Positions 1 through 8,655 of a DNA stretch of 64,000 nucleotides are shown piece after piece. The translations under genes and the position numbers were made by a program. Source of the DNA: Planctomycetota bacterium (GTDB lineage Bacteria > Planctomycetota > J058 > JAJDCP01); contig JAJDCP010000177.1 of assembly GCA_029260765.1 (NCBI GenBank), positions 62,001 to 126,000 on the forward strand, in the 5' to 3' direction. How positions within the stretch are numbered: the first letter of the stretch is position 1; every line of letters begins with the position of its first letter. The notes beneath the pieces are model-generated. The model searched no databases, had not been told where the DNA came from, and was given only the letters and a program-made list of their open reading frames with translations.

Positions 1-864
1 GGGTTCGTGCGCGAGCTCTACGCCGAGCTCAACGAGGAGCTGCACTTCGACCTTGCCGCCACGACCTTTGAGGGCAGTGAGGATCAGCTCGCCCAGACCG
101 GCATCTGCCAGCCAGCGATCTTCGCGGCTTCGCTAGCGGTGCTTGACGTCGCCAGGGAGCGCGGCTGCCTGCCCGAGCAACCGGTCGGGACGGCGGGTTT
201 GTCGCTGGGGGAATACGCGGCCTTGTGTTACTCCGAAGCGGCACCGCGTGCAGCGGTGGCCGGCATCGTCGCGCTGCGTGGCCGCGCCATGCAGGCGGCC
301 TGTGAGCGTGAGCCTGGAGCGATGGCCTCGGTGTTGAGCTCTGATACAGCTTTGGTCGAGAGCGTCGTCGCAGAGTTGTGTGCTGCCGGCCAGGTGCTTG
401 CCGTATCGAACTACAACAGCCCCAAACAGCTGGTCATCTCAGGTGCTGTGGCGGCCATCCAGGCTGCCGCAGAGCAGCTGAAAGCTCGAGGCGTGCGCCG
501 CGTGATGCCGCTGAAAGTCGCGGGTGCCTACCACTCTCCGCTGATGCAGCCGGCAGTCGAGGCCCTGGTTCCCGCGCTTGAGGAGCTCGAGATCGTCTCT
601 CCGAAGCTGCCCCTGGTGATGAATGCCTCGGGTCAGGCCGAGAGTGATCCTGACAGGATCCGCAAGCTGCTCGAGCAACAGGTCTGCCTGCCCGTCCGCT
701 GGGGGGCTTCGATGCGGAGCATGCAAGAGCTCGGTATGCAGAGCGCTTTGGAGCTTGGGCCAGGCACCGTCCTGGCAGGTCTCTTGCGGGGGGTGGATCG
801 AAGGCTTAAAGTAACGTCTCTGTGCACTCTTGAGAGTTTCGACGGTCTGTCCGTCAACTCGTAA
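1..864 (+). CDS. fabD: Malonyl-CoA:ACP transacylase FabD, 5' truncated by the window edge
   Basis: Transfers malonyl from CoA to acyl carrier protein, supplying extender units for type II fatty-acid synthesis in the cytoplasm. The reading frame is open from base 1 and begins inside the N-terminal 'GMxRELY'-type segment, so roughly the first 15-25 residues lie outside the window. The nucleophile elbow reads GLSLGEY (Ser nucleophile; Leu replaces the usual His before it), and the partner His is in 'AGAYHSPLM'. The C-terminal ferredoxin-like subdomain is complete. It is the first visible gene of a fabD-fabG-acpP-fabF cluster, with 34 bp to fabG. Assignment is by family motifs and operon context. 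Confidence 0.95.
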   Translation, partial: GFVRELYAELNEELHFDLAATTFEGSEDQLAQTGICQPAIFAASLAVLDVARERGCLPEQPVGTAGLSLGEYAALCYSEAAPRAAVAGIVALRGRAMQAACEREPGAMASVLSSDTALVESVVAELCAAGQVLAVSNYNSPKQLVISGAVAAIQAAAEQLKARGVRRVMPLKVAGAYHSPLMQPAVEALVPALEELEIVSPKLPLVMNASGQAESDPDRIRKLLEQQVCLPVRWGASMRSMQELGMQSALELGPGTVLAGLLRGVDRRLKVTSLCTLESFDGLSVNS

Positions 865-898
865 GCTCAACCCGCGCACAATGCGCCAGGATCGGACG

Positions 899-1642
899 AT
901 GCGGCAGCTGGATGGACAAACGGCGCTGGTGACGGGGGCCTCCCAGGGGATCGGCCGCGCCATCGCACGTATGCTCGCTGCGCAGGGAGCACGCGTGGGG
1001 CTTTTCGCCCGCAACCGCGAGAAGCTCGAAAGCCTGGCCGCCGAGATCTCAGCGGAGGGTGGCGAGGCGCTGGTCCTGGCTGGCTCCGTTTGCGAGCAGG
1101 GCGACGTCGACGCTGCTCTCAAGCGACTGTTGGAGGCGTGGGGGCGCATTGACATCCTGGTCAACAATGCCGGCATCACCCGCGACGGCTTGCTGTTGCG
1201 CATGAAAGACGACGCTTGGCAGAGTGTGCTCGACGTTAATCTGAGCGGTGCCTTCCGGTTGATTCGCGCCGCCGCGCGCACCATGCTGCGTCAACGCGCG
1301 GGCCGCATCGTCAACGTCGTCAGCGTCAGCGGCCTGCTGGGCCAGGCAGGGCAGGCGAACTACTCAGCCAGCAAAGCCGGGCTCGTCGGTCTGACCAAGG
1401 CCTGCGCCCGTGAGCTCGCACCGCGCGGCATTACCGTCAACGCCGTCGCCCCGGGACCGATCGTCTCTGAGATGACCGAAGCCCTGAATGACAAACAGAA
1501 AGAAGCACTCCAAACCCAGGTCCCGCTGGGTCGATTCGGGCGGCCGGAAGAAGTTGCGGCCGCAGTCTGCTATCTCGCAAGTCCCCTGGCAGCCTACGTG
1601 AGCGGCACCGTCATACGCGTTGACGGTGGTATGGCCATGTAG
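899..1642 (+). CDS. fabG: 3-oxoacyl-ACP reductase FabG
   Basis: NADPH-dependent short-chain dehydrogenase that reduces 3-oxoacyl-ACP in the elongation cycle. The 247-residue protein matches the usual FabG length. Visible motifs are the cofactor loop TGASQGIG, NNAG, the catalytic Ser in 'VVSVSGL', and YSASK with Tyr155 and Lys159 counted from this start. ATG 899 was chosen because it puts the TGASxGIG loop at the family's usual distance from the N-terminus. An in-frame ATG at 881 would add six residues, and neither has a strong Shine-Dalgarno. It sits between fabD and acpP. Confidence 0.95.
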   Translation: MRQLDGQTALVTGASQGIGRAIARMLAAQGARVGLFARNREKLESLAAEISAEGGEALVLAGSVCEQGDVDAALKRLLEAWGRIDILVNNAGITRDGLLLRMKDDAWQSVLDVNLSGAFRLIRAAARTMLRQRAGRIVNVVSVSGLLGQAGQANYSASKAGLVGLTKACARELAPRGITVNAVAPGPIVSEMTEALNDKQKEALQTQVPLGRFGRPEEVAAAVCYLASPLAAYVSGTVIRVDGGMAM

Positions 1643-1689
1643 TCCGCCGCGCGGGGTCGGCTCTATTGAAGGAAAAACGGAGGTCCACC

Positions 1690-1953
1690 GTGGAAAAGCC
1701 TGATGTGATGGAGAAGATCGTTGAGCTGGTCAGCGAACAGCTGGAAGTCAGCAAAGAGAAGATCCTGGCTGAGAGCCACTTTCTCAATGACCTGCAAGCC
1801 GATTCGCTCGACATCGTCGACTTGATGATGCAGATCGAAGAGGTCTTCGACGTCCAGATCGAGGACGAAGACCAGGAGAAGATCGAGACCGTCGGCAACG
1901 CGGTCGATTACATCGTAGAGAAACTCAAGACGGCTGAAAGCAAGAAAGAGTGA
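1690..1953 (+). CDS. acpP: Acyl carrier protein
   Basis: Small acidic four-helix protein that carries growing acyl chains on a 4'-phosphopantetheine arm. The attachment site is Ser39 in 'ADSLDIV', followed by the acidic helix II typical of ACP. The start is GTG 1690, six bases after a clear CGGAGG at 1678-1683; an in-frame ATG at 1708 is a weaker alternative. The 87-residue length is slightly above the usual 77-80 because of a Lys/Glu-rich tail. The TGA stop overlaps the GTG start of fabF by four bases, implying translational coupling. Confidence 0.95.
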   Translation: MEKPDVMEKIVELVSEQLEVSKEKILAESHFLNDLQADSLDIVDLMMQIEEVFDVQIEDEDQEKIETVGNAVDYIVEKLKTAESKKE

Positions 1954-3194
1954 GCGTTACGCGCAAGGTTGTCGTTACCGGTCTGGGCCTGGTGTGCCCT
2001 CTGGGCCACACCCGGGAAGCTGCCTGGGACAGCCTGCTGGCATGCAAGAGCGGCGCGGGCCCCATCCAGGCCTTCGATGCCTCAGAGTATGCTGTGAGCT
2101 TTGCGGCGGAGGTTCTGGGACTCGATCCGAACGAGGTTCTGGGCAAGAAACTCTGCCGGCAATTGGACCGTTTTGCCCAGTTGGCGCTGATCGCGTCCGA
2201 CGAAGCCGTCAAAGATGCTGATCTACAGATCGATGATCCCGAGCGCGCCGCAGCCATCTTCGGCACCGGTCTCGGTGGCTTGATCACTATCGAAGAAGAG
2301 CACAGCAAGCTGACGGATCGGGGCTACCGACGGGTCAGTCCGTTCTTCGTGCCTCGCTGTATGCCCAACGCGGTCTCCGGTCAAGTGGCGATCCGCCACA
2401 ATCTGGCCGGCCCGAATTTCGCGACAGCCTCCGCCTGCGCGGCCAGTGGCCACGCTCTGGCCATGGCGGCGATGGTCATCCAGGCCGGGCTCGCGGACGT
2501 AGTCGTCTCTGGCGGTTCCGAGGCGATCGTTTCGCCCATGGGCCTGGCGGGGTTCATCCAGATCAAAGCGCTCTCGCGCCGGAATGACGCTCCGGAGAAG
2601 GCTAGCCGACCGTTTGAAAAAGAGCGTGATGGCTTCGTGCTCGGCGAGGGGGCGGCAGCCCTGGTGCTCGAGAGTGAAGAGCGGGCGCGCGCACGAGGGG
2701 CCACGATCTACGCCACCTTGAGTGGCTTTGGAATGACCGATGACGCGCATCACATCACGGCACCTGCACCTTCCGGAGAAGGGGCCGCTCGTGCGATCCG
2801 GCAGGCCCTGAAGTCCGCGGGTTGGAATGAGGATCAGGTCGACTACATCAACTGCCATGGCACTTCGACGCCGTTGAACGACTTGATGGAGACCCGTGCG
2901 ATCCGCACTGTGCTGGGAAATGCGACGGCTTCGACTCCCATCAGCTCGACCAAGTCGGCGACGGGGCATCTGATCGGCGCGGCGGGTGCCGTCGAGGCGG
3001 CGATCACGTGTCTGGCATTGCAAAATGGTGTGTTGCCGGCCACGCTGAACTGTGAAAATCTGGATCCTGAGTGTGGCGATGTAGACGTAGTTCCCAACAC
3101 GCCCAGGGAAGCACCTGTGCAGCGCGCACTCTCGAACTCCTTCGGGTTTGGTGGGCACAACGTCTGTCTGGCCTTTGCGCGACCGGATGTCTGA
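1950..3194 (+). CDS. fabF: 3-oxoacyl-ACP synthase II FabF
   Basis: Condensing enzyme that elongates acyl-ACP with malonyl-ACP. The Cys-His-His triad is complete: Cys163 in 'SACAASGHA', His303 in 'NCHGTSTPLND' and His340 in 'SATGHLIGAAGAVE'. These are the same numbers as in E. coli FabF, which supports the GTG start at 1950. The length of 414 residues is normal for the family, and the C-terminal 'SNSFGFGGHN' motif is present. The start lies inside the acpP stop (GTGA overlap). It is followed after a short gap by a small unknown gene and an FHA protein on the same strand. Confidence 0.96.
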   Translation: MSVTRKVVVTGLGLVCPLGHTREAAWDSLLACKSGAGPIQAFDASEYAVSFAAEVLGLDPNEVLGKKLCRQLDRFAQLALIASDEAVKDADLQIDDPERAAAIFGTGLGGLITIEEEHSKLTDRGYRRVSPFFVPRCMPNAVSGQVAIRHNLAGPNFATASACAASGHALAMAAMVIQAGLADVVVSGGSEAIVSPMGLAGFIQIKALSRRNDAPEKASRPFEKERDGFVLGEGAAALVLESEERARARGATIYATLSGFGMTDDAHHITAPAPSGEGAARAIRQALKSAGWNEDQVDYINCHGTSTPLNDLMETRAIRTVLGNATASTPISSTKSATGHLIGAAGAVEAAITCLALQNGVLPATLNCENLDPECGDVDVVPNTPREAPVQRALSNSFGFGGHNVCLAFARPDV

Positions 3195-3224
3195 GGAGGC
3201 AAGGCCCTGGAAAAGCTGCCCATC

Positions 3225-3464
3225 GTGACCAAGGAAACAGGCTATGCGGTTTGCCGCGAGCTCGAGACCGAACCCAACAATGACTACATCATCGAGTTGC
3301 TTGAGCGGCTCGAGGGAGAGAATCCCTGCGTGGCAGAGTTCATCAGCCGCATGGCCATTCAACATGAGGACCCGGTGGGAATCTCCACTGCAGCCCTGTT
3401 GGTGTACCGGTTGCTCGAGTCTCAGCTTGAGTCCAATTGCATGAAAAAGCAACTCGACGTATAA
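3225..3464 (+). CDS. Small protein of unknown function in the fab operon
   Basis: I do not recognise this 79-residue soluble, acidic, mostly helical protein. It has no signal peptide, membrane segment or metal motif; the body reads as two or three helices around 'DYIIELLERLEGENP' and 'VYRLLESQLESN'. The GTG at 3225 lacks a close ribosome site. A strong GAGGAGG at 3193-3199 instead sits seven bases before an in-frame CTG at 3207, which would add 'LEKLPI', so the true start may be the CTG. It lies 30 bp after fabF and 29 bp before the FHA gene, and is probably co-transcribed with both. Confidence 0.6.
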   Translation: MTKETGYAVCRELETEPNNDYIIELLERLEGENPCVAEFISRMAIQHEDPVGISTAALLVYRLLESQLESNCMKKQLDV

Positions 3465-3493
3465 CTCTCCGAAAGACAACACAGGATGGATGC

Positions 3494-4201
3494 ATGTTCC
3501 GGCTCACGCTGACTCTTTCAGGAGAGGTTGTCGAGCGTTTCGAGTTCGATCAAGACCACGTGGTTATCGGCCGTGGTCAAGATGCGGATGCACGCATCGA
3601 CAACCTCGGTGTGTCGCGAGCGCACGCCGAGATCCGCCAAGAAGGCCCGGTCTACCGCATCAGCGACCTGCGTTCCAACAACGGCACGTACATCGACGGC
3701 AGGCGCATACAGACGCACAACTTGAACGATGGGGACGAGATCACCATCGGCAAGTTCGTGCTTGTCTTTACCGCCCCTCAGCGCGAGCAGGAGATCGAGA
3801 CATCCCTCGGCCATCCCGGCGAAGAAGAAGAGCCCGTTGGGGGCACCGGCCAGACGATGATCATGGACAATTCCCTGAACATCATGCAGCGCAGCAAGGG
3901 AAATCGTGTCAAGGGCTACCTGCTGCTTCCCAAGCGAGGTGAACGGCGTGACAGCTTCTTCCTCGACAAGTCGGTCTGCGTCGTAGGCAAAGGGAAGGCG
4001 GCCCACATCCGCATCGGAGGCTGGTTCATCAAGCCCAAGCACACCGTGATCCTGCGTGACGAGATGGGTTATGTTCTGCTGGCCATCGGCAAGACCCTGG
4101 TCAATGGTGAGCGCATTGAAGAGAAGCGTCTGGACGACGGCGACCTGGTCTCGGTGGGAGGCAACAACTTCCAATTCATGGTCGGACGCCCAGTTCTCTA
4201 G
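3494..4201 (+). CDS. Protein with two FHA-type domains
   Basis: The 235-residue cytoplasmic protein has a canonical N-terminal FHA domain (about residues 1-95) with 'VIGRGQDADARI', 'VSRAHAEI' and 'SNNGTYIDG', the loops that bind phosphothreonine. An acidic linker with 'GTGQTMIMD' follows. A second, degenerate FHA-like fold (about 135-235) keeps the spacing of the first ('VVGKGKAAHIRIGG', 'KPKHTVI', 'LVNGERIEEKRLDDGDLVSVGG') but lacks the Arg and Ser of the phosphate pocket. The linker Thr could be a kinase target, as in other FHA adaptors; that is inference. ATG 3494 was chosen over an upstream in-frame start (3437) that lies inside the previous gene. The 3' end overlaps the convergent glycosyltransferase by four bases. 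Confidence 0.85.
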   Translation: MFRLTLTLSGEVVERFEFDQDHVVIGRGQDADARIDNLGVSRAHAEIRQEGPVYRISDLRSNNGTYIDGRRIQTHNLNDGDEITIGKFVLVFTAPQREQEIETSLGHPGEEEEPVGGTGQTMIMDNSLNIMQRSKGNRVKGYLLLPKRGERRDSFFLDKSVCVVGKGKAAHIRIGGWFIKPKHTVILRDEMGYVLLAIGKTLVNGERIEEKRLDDGDLVSVGGNNFQFMVGRPVL

Positions 4202-5172
4202 CGCCGCTCCTTCCTCCACAGAACCTGCTTCAACCTGCGGTAACCCCACCGCAGCTGGTTGGTCACGGTCTCTCCCAGGCGTGCGTAGAGCTGTTGCTTG
4301 AGGCCTGCGACCAGGAGGTGTTTGCCTGTGCGCAGCAGATACTGCGCTCTGACGCGCCGATCGCTGTAGTACTGTCGGTGGATACGATCAGCTTCAACGG
4401 CGCAGCGCCACAGGCGCGTCGAGCTTGCCCCGACGTCCCGGTAGGTGACCAGCGATTGCTCGACACAGACGAACCGGACCCCCGCATGTAGCACACGCAG
4501 GAACCATGCATAGTCGAAGGCTATGGCGAGGGACACATCGAAGCGGCCCCATTGTTCGTAGAGCCCTCTGTGGACGAACATCGCCTGGTGGCAGATCGAC
4601 ATGCCCTGATGGGCGTCCAAGCTGGAGCGCAGGGGCTTTCGTGTGCCCAACCCGGCTTCGAGCATCGTGTAGTGTCCGTACACCACGCAGGGAGACTCGA
4701 CCTGGCAGTATCTCTGGGCCACCGCGGACAGCGCGCCGGGCTCGAGGTAGTCGTCGGCGTTCAGCAACTGGATGAGGGTACCGCGGGCAAGACCGATAGC
4801 CTTGTTCATCGCTTCGGCGATGCCCCCGTCTGGCTCGCTGAGCCAGTAATCGAGCTGCTCCTGATAGCGCCTTACTATCTCGAGCGTGCCATCGTTCGAG
4901 ACGCCATCGACCACCAGGTATTCGACATTCGGGTAGTCCTGGTCGAGCACGCTGCGCAGAGTTTGCTCAAGAGTTTCCTGGCTGTTGCGTACGACCGTCA
5001 ACACGGAGATCAGTGGCAGGCCGGGAGCATCTTCCTTGACCAGTCCCCGCAGACGCAGACCGCCTTCGGCGACCCCCGGCGCGGTCGTTCGGCCCGCTTT
5101 GGGGGTCGACACCTGCAGCAGGCGGCGGGTGGTGGAGGCCCCGGCATCGAGGCAGATGGGCTCGCCGGCCAT
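4198..5172 (-). CDS. Family 2 glycosyltransferase
   Basis: GT-A fold inverting transferase that probably adds a sugar to an envelope polysaccharide or glycolipid. The catalytic domain begins near residue 55 with 'LPLISVLTVVRNSQ'. It is followed by 'YLVVDGVSNDGT', the nucleotide-sugar 'LNADDY' DxD-type motif, and the acceptor region 'CHQAMFVHRGLY' with an 'AFDYAWFLR' acid motif, all typical of WcaA-like enzymes. About 50 N-terminal residues precede the domain and are unrecognised. ATG 5172 follows GAGGA by six bases and is preferred to an in-frame TTG at 5184. The gene lies 8 bp downstream of the Nudix gene, so the two are probably co-transcribed. Confidence 0.88.
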   Translation of the reverse strand: MAGEPICLDAGASTTRRLLQVSTPKAGRTTAPGVAEGGLRLRGLVKEDAPGLPLISVLTVVRNSQETLEQTLRSVLDQDYPNVEYLVVDGVSNDGTLEIVRRYQEQLDYWLSEPDGGIAEAMNKAIGLARGTLIQLLNADDYLEPGALSAVAQRYCQVESPCVVYGHYTMLEAGLGTRKPLRSSLDAHQGMSICHQAMFVHRGLYEQWGRFDVSLAIAFDYAWFLRVLHAGVRFVCVEQSLVTYRDVGASSTRLWRCAVEADRIHRQYYSDRRVRAQYLLRTGKHLLVAGLKQQLYARLGETVTNQLRWGYRRLKQVLWRKERR

Positions 5173-5180
5173 CGTTGTCC

Positions 5181-5963
5181 TCAAGCTCGCCAGAAGCGGC
5201 CAGCTCCATAGTATATGCGGGTAGGTCTGCCAGGATAGGCAGGAAGCCGCTCGGGGTGGTCAGCGTCTCCAGGCAGGACGATGCGGACGTTGTCGTCCTC
5301 GTAGTCGAGCAATGGCTGACAGACGGGCGGAATGCGCCCACGTGCGAACTCGAAGGCAGCATCGACATCGGGTAGATCGGCCAGCTCTTCGAGCGTGTAC
5401 AGGGTAGGGGGGGCGAGAAACTCGGGCAGCTCAGTTGCCTCTGCGAGCACCTTGCGCGGCTGGAACCAGCCTCCCTCGGTGGCTTCAGCAGGGTGCGGCC
5501 GCAAGGCTTGGTCGGCCGGAGCCCGCGCGAGCAAGAACCAGGTATCGTAGCGCTTGCGCTCGGCTTCGGGGGTCACCCAGCGCCCGAACAGCGCAAGATC
5601 TTCGAACGCCGGCTCGAGGCCGTGCCGGGCATACAGATCAGTGAGCGGCGGCTCTTGCTGGCGGTACGCGTCGCGTTCTGCCAGCGCGGCCTCGGGGACA
5701 GCTCCGCGGGCCAGCAGCAGGCCGACCTCCTCGAAGGTCTCTCGCAGACCGGCGACTACACAGGTGAGGCTGAGACCGTGGTGGGGCGTCCAAGCGCTCT
5801 CCCATTCGGGGCACGCGTCCTTGGCATCGACCCTGCCGCCTGGATAGACACGGACGCCGGGCATGAAACCAGTGTTGCGGCTGCGGCGGATCATCGCGAC
5901 TTCGAGCTCTTCGGGGCCGTCACGGAGTAGGAGGACCGTCGTCGCAAGTCTGGCTTCTGCCAC
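5181..5963 (-). CDS. Nudix hydrolase, NUDT19/acyl-CoA diphosphatase-like
   Basis: Predicted nucleoside-diphosphate-X hydrolase of 260 residues. The Nudix box is split: it starts 'GVRVYPGGRVD', then about 20 residues intervene before 'GLRETFEEVGLLL', which supplies the REUXEEXGU half. Such an insertion inside the box is a feature of the NUDT7/8/19 group, so an acyl-CoA or similar substrate is plausible but not shown. GTG 5963 has AGGAG six bases upstream and places 'VAEARLATTVLLL' at the N-terminus; a TTG at 6026 is possible. It is followed by the glycosyltransferase and is divergent from the aldehyde dehydrogenase. Confidence 0.8.
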   Translation of the reverse strand: MAEARLATTVLLLRDGPEELEVAMIRRSRNTGFMPGVRVYPGGRVDAKDACPEWESAWTPHHGLSLTCVVAGLRETFEEVGLLLARGAVPEAALAERDAYRQQEPPLTDLYARHGLEPAFEDLALFGRWVTPEAERKRYDTWFLLARAPADQALRPHPAEATEGGWFQPRKVLAEATELPEFLAPPTLYTLEELADLPDVDAAFEFARGRIPPVCQPLLDYEDDNVRIVLPGDADHPERLPAYPGRPTRIYYGAGRFWRA

Positions 5964-6100
5964 AGTAGGCTCCTGATAGCGCCGCAACGACGCGTCGGCT
6001 GCCCATCTTGCCGGCTGGGCCAGCAAAGGTCAAGACGGCCATTGACGCGCCTCTGCGCGGGCTGCTAGGGTTGGCGCAAACGCACCTGGGAGCGGGAACG

Positions 6101-7657
6101 ATGATCACCATCCAGAACTACGTTTGTGATGCCTGGCAGGTCGGCGCGGCGCCGAGAGTTTCACTGCTCAATCCGGCCACTGAAGAGGTCCTGGCCGAGA
6201 CCTCCAGCGCCGGAGTCGACTTTGCAGCCACGCTGAGCCATGCCCGCGAGGTGGGAGGACCTGCCTTGCGAGCCCTGGGTTTTGCCGGGCGGGCCGAGCT
6301 GCTCAAGAACATGAGCGCCGCTTTGCACGAGCATCGCGAGCGCCTGATCGATGTGGCGATGGCCAACGGCGGCAACACCCGCGGCGATGCCAAGTTCGAT
6401 ATCGACGGGGCCACCGGGACGCTGGGCTATTACGCCTCTTTGGGCCGCAAGCTGGGGAACGGCAACGCGCTTTGGGATGGAGAGTCCGAGCAGCTTACCC
6501 GCTCGGCGCGCTTCCATGGCCGGCATCTCTGGGTACCGCGGCAGGGCGTTGCGGTGCACATCAATGCCTTCAACTTCCCGGCCTGGGGGACGTTTGAGAA
6601 GGCCGCTGTGGCGCTGCTCGCGGGTATGCCTGTCGTCAGCAAGCCTGCGACGGCGACGTGTCTGCTGGCCTACGAGATGGTGAAGATCCTGGTCGAGGCA
6701 GAGATCATGCCAAGGGGCAGCTTCCAGCTGATCGCCGGACCCGCCCGCGCCCTGTTGCAGGAGCTTCAGGCCCAGGACGTGCTGGCGTTTACGGGCTCCG
6801 CCGACACGGGAGCTCGGCTGAGGGCTGGGCCAGGGCCGGTCGAACGCAGCGTACGGGTCAACATCGAGGCGGATTCGCTCAACTCTGCGGTGCTCGGACC
6901 CGACCTCGAACCCGGGGATGGAGTGTACAGCCGTGCTCTGGCGAACATCGTCAAAGAGATGACCCAGAAGACTGGCCAGAAGTGTACAGCCATCCGGCGC
7001 GTGTTTGTGGCCACAGGGCTGATCGATACGCTGCAGGCCGACTTGAGCGCCGAGTTGGCTGAAAAATGTGTCGGCAATCCCGCCGAAAAGGGCGTCGACA
7101 TGGGTCCTCTGACCAGCGCAGATCAGTTGCGCGACTACCGGACGGGAGTGGCCGAGCTGTCACGCCAGGCGCGCATCGTCTTCGGCAGTGCAGAGCGTGT
7201 TGAGGTGCGCGGAGCCCCCGAGGGCAAAGGCTATTTTGCGGGGCCCGTGCTGCTGCGCGCGGACAAGCCCGAGGCTGCGCCCCTGGTGCATTCACGCGAG
7301 GTCTTTGGACCCGTGGTGACCTTGATGCCCTATGACGGTAGTGCGGCTCGGGCTGCCGAGTTGGTCGCGTTGGGGGGAGGCTCGTTGGCGTGTTCGGTCT
7401 ACAGCAAGAAGCGTGCATTCCTGGCAGAGATCCTGCCAGCTCTGGCGCCTTATCACGGGCGTGTTCTGGCTATTGACGGCAAGGTGGCCGAGCTGGCGAC
7501 ACCGCACGGCACCGTCCTGCCCCAGGTCGTGCATGGAGGCCCTGGACGGGCGGGTGGTGGAGAAGAGCTCGGAGGACTGCGCGGGCTGCGCTTCTACATG
7601 CAACGCTGTGGACTGCAGGGGAACCGGGCGCTACTGGAAAAGCTGCTCGAGGCCTGA
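6101..7657 (+). CDS. Aldehyde dehydrogenase of the BoxD/PaaZ-N type (3,4-dehydroadipyl-CoA semialdehyde dehydrogenase-like)
   Basis: NAD(P)+-dependent oxidation of an aldehyde, probably a CoA-linked semialdehyde. The 518-residue protein matches the dehydrogenase half of PaaZ and the stand-alone BoxD family through 'NPATEEVLAETSS', 'REVGGPALRAL', 'GVAVHINAFNFPAWG' and 'HGGPGRAGGGEELGG'. The catalytic Cys295 lies in 'TGQKCTAIRR' and the general base Glu256 in 'NIEADSLN'. The MaoC-like hydratase domain of PaaZ is absent, and no other phenylacetate or benzoate catabolic gene is in the window, so the substrate remains uncertain. ATG 6101 follows a purine-rich GGGAGCGGGAACG. Confidence 0.88.
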   Translation: MITIQNYVCDAWQVGAAPRVSLLNPATEEVLAETSSAGVDFAATLSHAREVGGPALRALGFAGRAELLKNMSAALHEHRERLIDVAMANGGNTRGDAKFDIDGATGTLGYYASLGRKLGNGNALWDGESEQLTRSARFHGRHLWVPRQGVAVHINAFNFPAWGTFEKAAVALLAGMPVVSKPATATCLLAYEMVKILVEAEIMPRGSFQLIAGPARALLQELQAQDVLAFTGSADTGARLRAGPGPVERSVRVNIEADSLNSAVLGPDLEPGDGVYSRALANIVKEMTQKTGQKCTAIRRVFVATGLIDTLQADLSAELAEKCVGNPAEKGVDMGPLTSADQLRDYRTGVAELSRQARIVFGSAERVEVRGAPEGKGYFAGPVLLRADKPEAAPLVHSREVFGPVVTLMPYDGSAARAAELVALGGGSLACSVYSKKRAFLAEILPALAPYHGRVLAIDGKVAELATPHGTVLPQVVHGGPGRAGGGEELGGLRGLRFYMQRCGLQGNRALLEKLLEA

Positions 7658-7762
7658 GCCGAACCAACACCGGCACGCGCTCTCACGTAAGCACTGGATG
7701 ATTTCCGATGTCCGCTCCCGCGGGCGTCTTTGCAAGTACTGGACACGAACAAGGGGAATTCC

Positions 7763-8608
7763 ATGCGTCGACTCTGCCTGCCGGTTTTGCTGCTCTCGCT
7801 GTTGGCCGGTGTCTCGTTGGCTCAGTCGGAGGAAGAACGGTTCCGGCAATTCAGCGAAGCCTTTGACAGCGGCCTCGCCGAGCTGACCGCCCGCAATTTC
7901 GATGAGTCCATCGCGCAGTTCAAGGTCTGCATCGAGCTGTTTCCGGACCGTCCGACGGCCTACTACAATATCGCTTGCGCGTATTCGTTGAGCAACCAGG
8001 TCGATCTCGCCAACGACTTCTTGCGGCAAGCTCTCGAGCGCGGATTCAACGATCCCGACCATATCGAGGCGGACACCGATCTCGACAACATCCGCAACTC
8101 CGAGGGCTTCTTGAAGCTGATCGCCAAGTTCTTCCGCAATGAGGAAGTGATCGAGGCCTTTCCGGCCCCTGAATTCACCCTCAAAGATCTGGAAGGCAAC
8201 GAGATCAGCTATGACGATTTCGCGGGCAAGATCATCATTCTCGACTTCTGGGCGACCTGGTGTGGACCCTGCCGTCGCGAGATTCCCCACTTCATCGAGC
8301 TGATGAAGGACGAGCGGTACAAGGACCAACTGGCAATCGTCGGCGTCTCGTTCGAAGATGCGGCCACCCAGGCGCCGTTTGCAGAGAAAAACGGCATCGG
8401 GTACACGCTGCTGATCAATGACAGCTCCTTGCCCGCGCCCTTCAGTGAGATCAGCGCAATTCCGACGACTTTTGTGATCGACGTCGAGCGCAATGTTGTG
8501 CGCCAGTTCGTTGGTTATCAAGAGAAGGCGACTTTTGAGCAGGTGCTGAATGATCTGCTCGATCTCAGCCCTTCGCCCAGTGGTGAAGAGGAAGGGTTCT
8601 TCAAGTAG
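7763..8608 (+). CDS. Exported TPR-thioredoxin (TlpA-like) protein
   Basis: Predicted periplasmic redox protein of 281 residues. An N-terminal signal peptide ends near 'GVSLAQ'. Residues of about 30-115 form two or three TPR-like helical repeats ('ESIAQFKVCIELFPDRPTAY'). Residues of about 130-275 are a thioredoxin-fold TlpA/ResA domain with WCGPC (Cys167, Cys170) and the cis-Pro segment 'AIPTTFVID'. TlpA-type proteins reduce disulfides in the envelope, for example during cytochrome c maturation; the partner here is unknown. ATG 7763 follows AAGGGGA. It is followed by a strong intrinsic terminator. Confidence 0.9.
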   Translation: MRRLCLPVLLLSLLAGVSLAQSEEERFRQFSEAFDSGLAELTARNFDESIAQFKVCIELFPDRPTAYYNIACAYSLSNQVDLANDFLRQALERGFNDPDHIEADTDLDNIRNSEGFLKLIAKFFRNEEVIEAFPAPEFTLKDLEGNEISYDDFAGKIIILDFWATWCGPCRREIPHFIELMKDERYKDQLAIVGVSFEDAATQAPFAEKNGIGYTLLINDSSLPAPFSEISAIPTTFVIDVERNVVRQFVGYQEKATFEQVLNDLLDLSPSPSGEEEGFFK

Positions 8609-8632
8609 CGCCGGTGTGTGTTCCGAAATTAG

Positions 8633-8655
8633 AGGAGGCTACGGCCTCCTTTTTT
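8633..8655 (+). terminator. Rho-independent terminator
   Basis: AGGAGGC and GCCTCCT form a perfect 7-bp stem around a TACG loop, followed directly by five T residues. It lies 25 bp after the stop of the TPR-thioredoxin gene and reads in the same direction. Confidence 0.9.

Noticed and set aside
2223..3482. A 419-residue minus-strand frame across fabF.
   Set aside because: It is fully antisense to fabF, whose catalytic triad is intact, and has no recognisable domain.
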